Below are positions 22,832-22,952 of a DNA stretch of 22,952 nucleotides, one piece after another (within the stretch, counting starts at the first letter, position 1; the number at the start of each line of letters is the position of its first letter). This DNA is from JBNGDW01 sp049975325 (GTDB taxonomy: Bacteria > Cloacimonadota > Cloacimonadia > JGIOTU-2 > JBNGDW01): assembly GCA_049975325.1 (NCBI GenBank), contig JBNGDW010000017.1, positions 1 to 22,952 of the forward strand. Direction: 5' to 3'. The position numbers and the translations under genes were made by a program. The notes under the pieces are model-generated. The model saw only the letters and a list, made by a program, of their open reading frames with translations. It had not been told where the DNA came from and made no database searches.

Positions 22832-22952
22832 ATGAAACATTGCAGTAAGATGTTTCCCAAAAGCGAAATCGTAAAAAAACAAGAAAGGAACCGAAAAATG
22901 AGAAAAAAGCAGATATGCTTAATTGGTACTTTGCTGGTCTTCTCCCTCAGCC
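22832..22952 (+). CDS. Exported protein, 3' partial (candidate Pho-regulon member)
   Basis: The frame is open from the ATG at 22832 to the window end. GGAGGT precedes that ATG by four bases. A second in-frame ATG at 22898, preceded by AAGAAAGG, gives MRKKQICLIGTLLVFSLS, a clear signal-peptide start; it may be the true one. Only about 40 residues are visible, all leader. The four-repeat Pho-box upstream suggests a phosphate-binding protein (PstS), a phosphate-selective porin or a phosphatase, but the sequence shown cannot decide. Confidence 0.65.
   Translation, partial: MKHCSKMFPKSEIVKKQERNRKMRKKQICLIGTLLVFSLS

Noticed and set aside
1..22952. CRISPR array, tRNA or rRNA genes, insertion sequences
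   Set aside because: No regularly spaced long repeats, no cloverleaf or rRNA-like sequence and no transposase frame were seen in the window.

Overview
All recognisable genes in this window lie on the + strand. The window covers most of an energy-conserving group 4 [NiFe] hydrogenase locus, its maturation genes, a cation/proton antiporter with a regulatory partner, and the start of a phosphate-response locus. The DNA is AT-rich. The gene content (hydrogen-evolving type hydrogenase, polyferredoxin-like subunits, Mrp-type antiporter modules, PhoB/PhoR) fits an anaerobic, probably uncultured, bacterium. Nothing here fixes the phylum; an Atribacterota, Cloacimonadota or WOR-3 type lineage would be a guess only.

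Region 1 (1-10691): membrane-bound hydrogenase. The order is HycB-like Fe-S protein (5' truncated), NuoH-like ion-translocating membrane subunit, NuoB-like small subunit, NuoC-like subunit, NuoD-like catalytic large subunit with all four [NiFe] cysteines, a 604-residue antiporter-like subunit, an MbhD/E-like (MrpA C-terminal) protein, MrpB, MrpC, MrpD, MrpE, MrpF, MrpG, a NuoI-like 2x[4Fe-4S] subunit, and a HycI-type maturation protease split by a frameshift in an A10 run. Together these should oxidise a low-potential carrier, make H2 and move H+ or Na+. The partner oxidoreductase feeding the HycB-like protein would lie upstream of the window.

Region 2 (10692-18030): maturation genes hypF, hypC, hypD and hypE. 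An EIIA(PtsN)-like/PII-like fusion protein and a CPA2-type cation:proton antiporter sit between hypF and hypC with almost no spacing, so they are probably co-transcribed with them. hypA and hypB (nickel delivery) are absent. A hairpin-rich repeat block separates hypD from hypE.

Region 3 (18031-19194): a free-standing alpha/beta-hydrolase-like gene and an AT-rich palindromic intergenic region.

Region 4 (19195-22952): a PhoB-type response regulator, a PhoR-type membrane histidine kinase and a small sigma-70-like factor with regions 2 and 4 only, in a tight three-gene operon. About 680 bases with little certain coding follow. They contain two sets of TTAACA direct repeats with an 11-base period (Pho-box-like), one of them four repeats long directly upstream of the last, truncated gene, which encodes an exported protein. 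A possible Pho-controlled small gene or RNA lies between the two boxes.

Short dispersed repeats (a TCCGCCAGTTGGCGGA palindrome in three places, a heptad repeat at the end of hypD, a 10-base repeat before the NuoI-like gene) decorate the intergenic regions.
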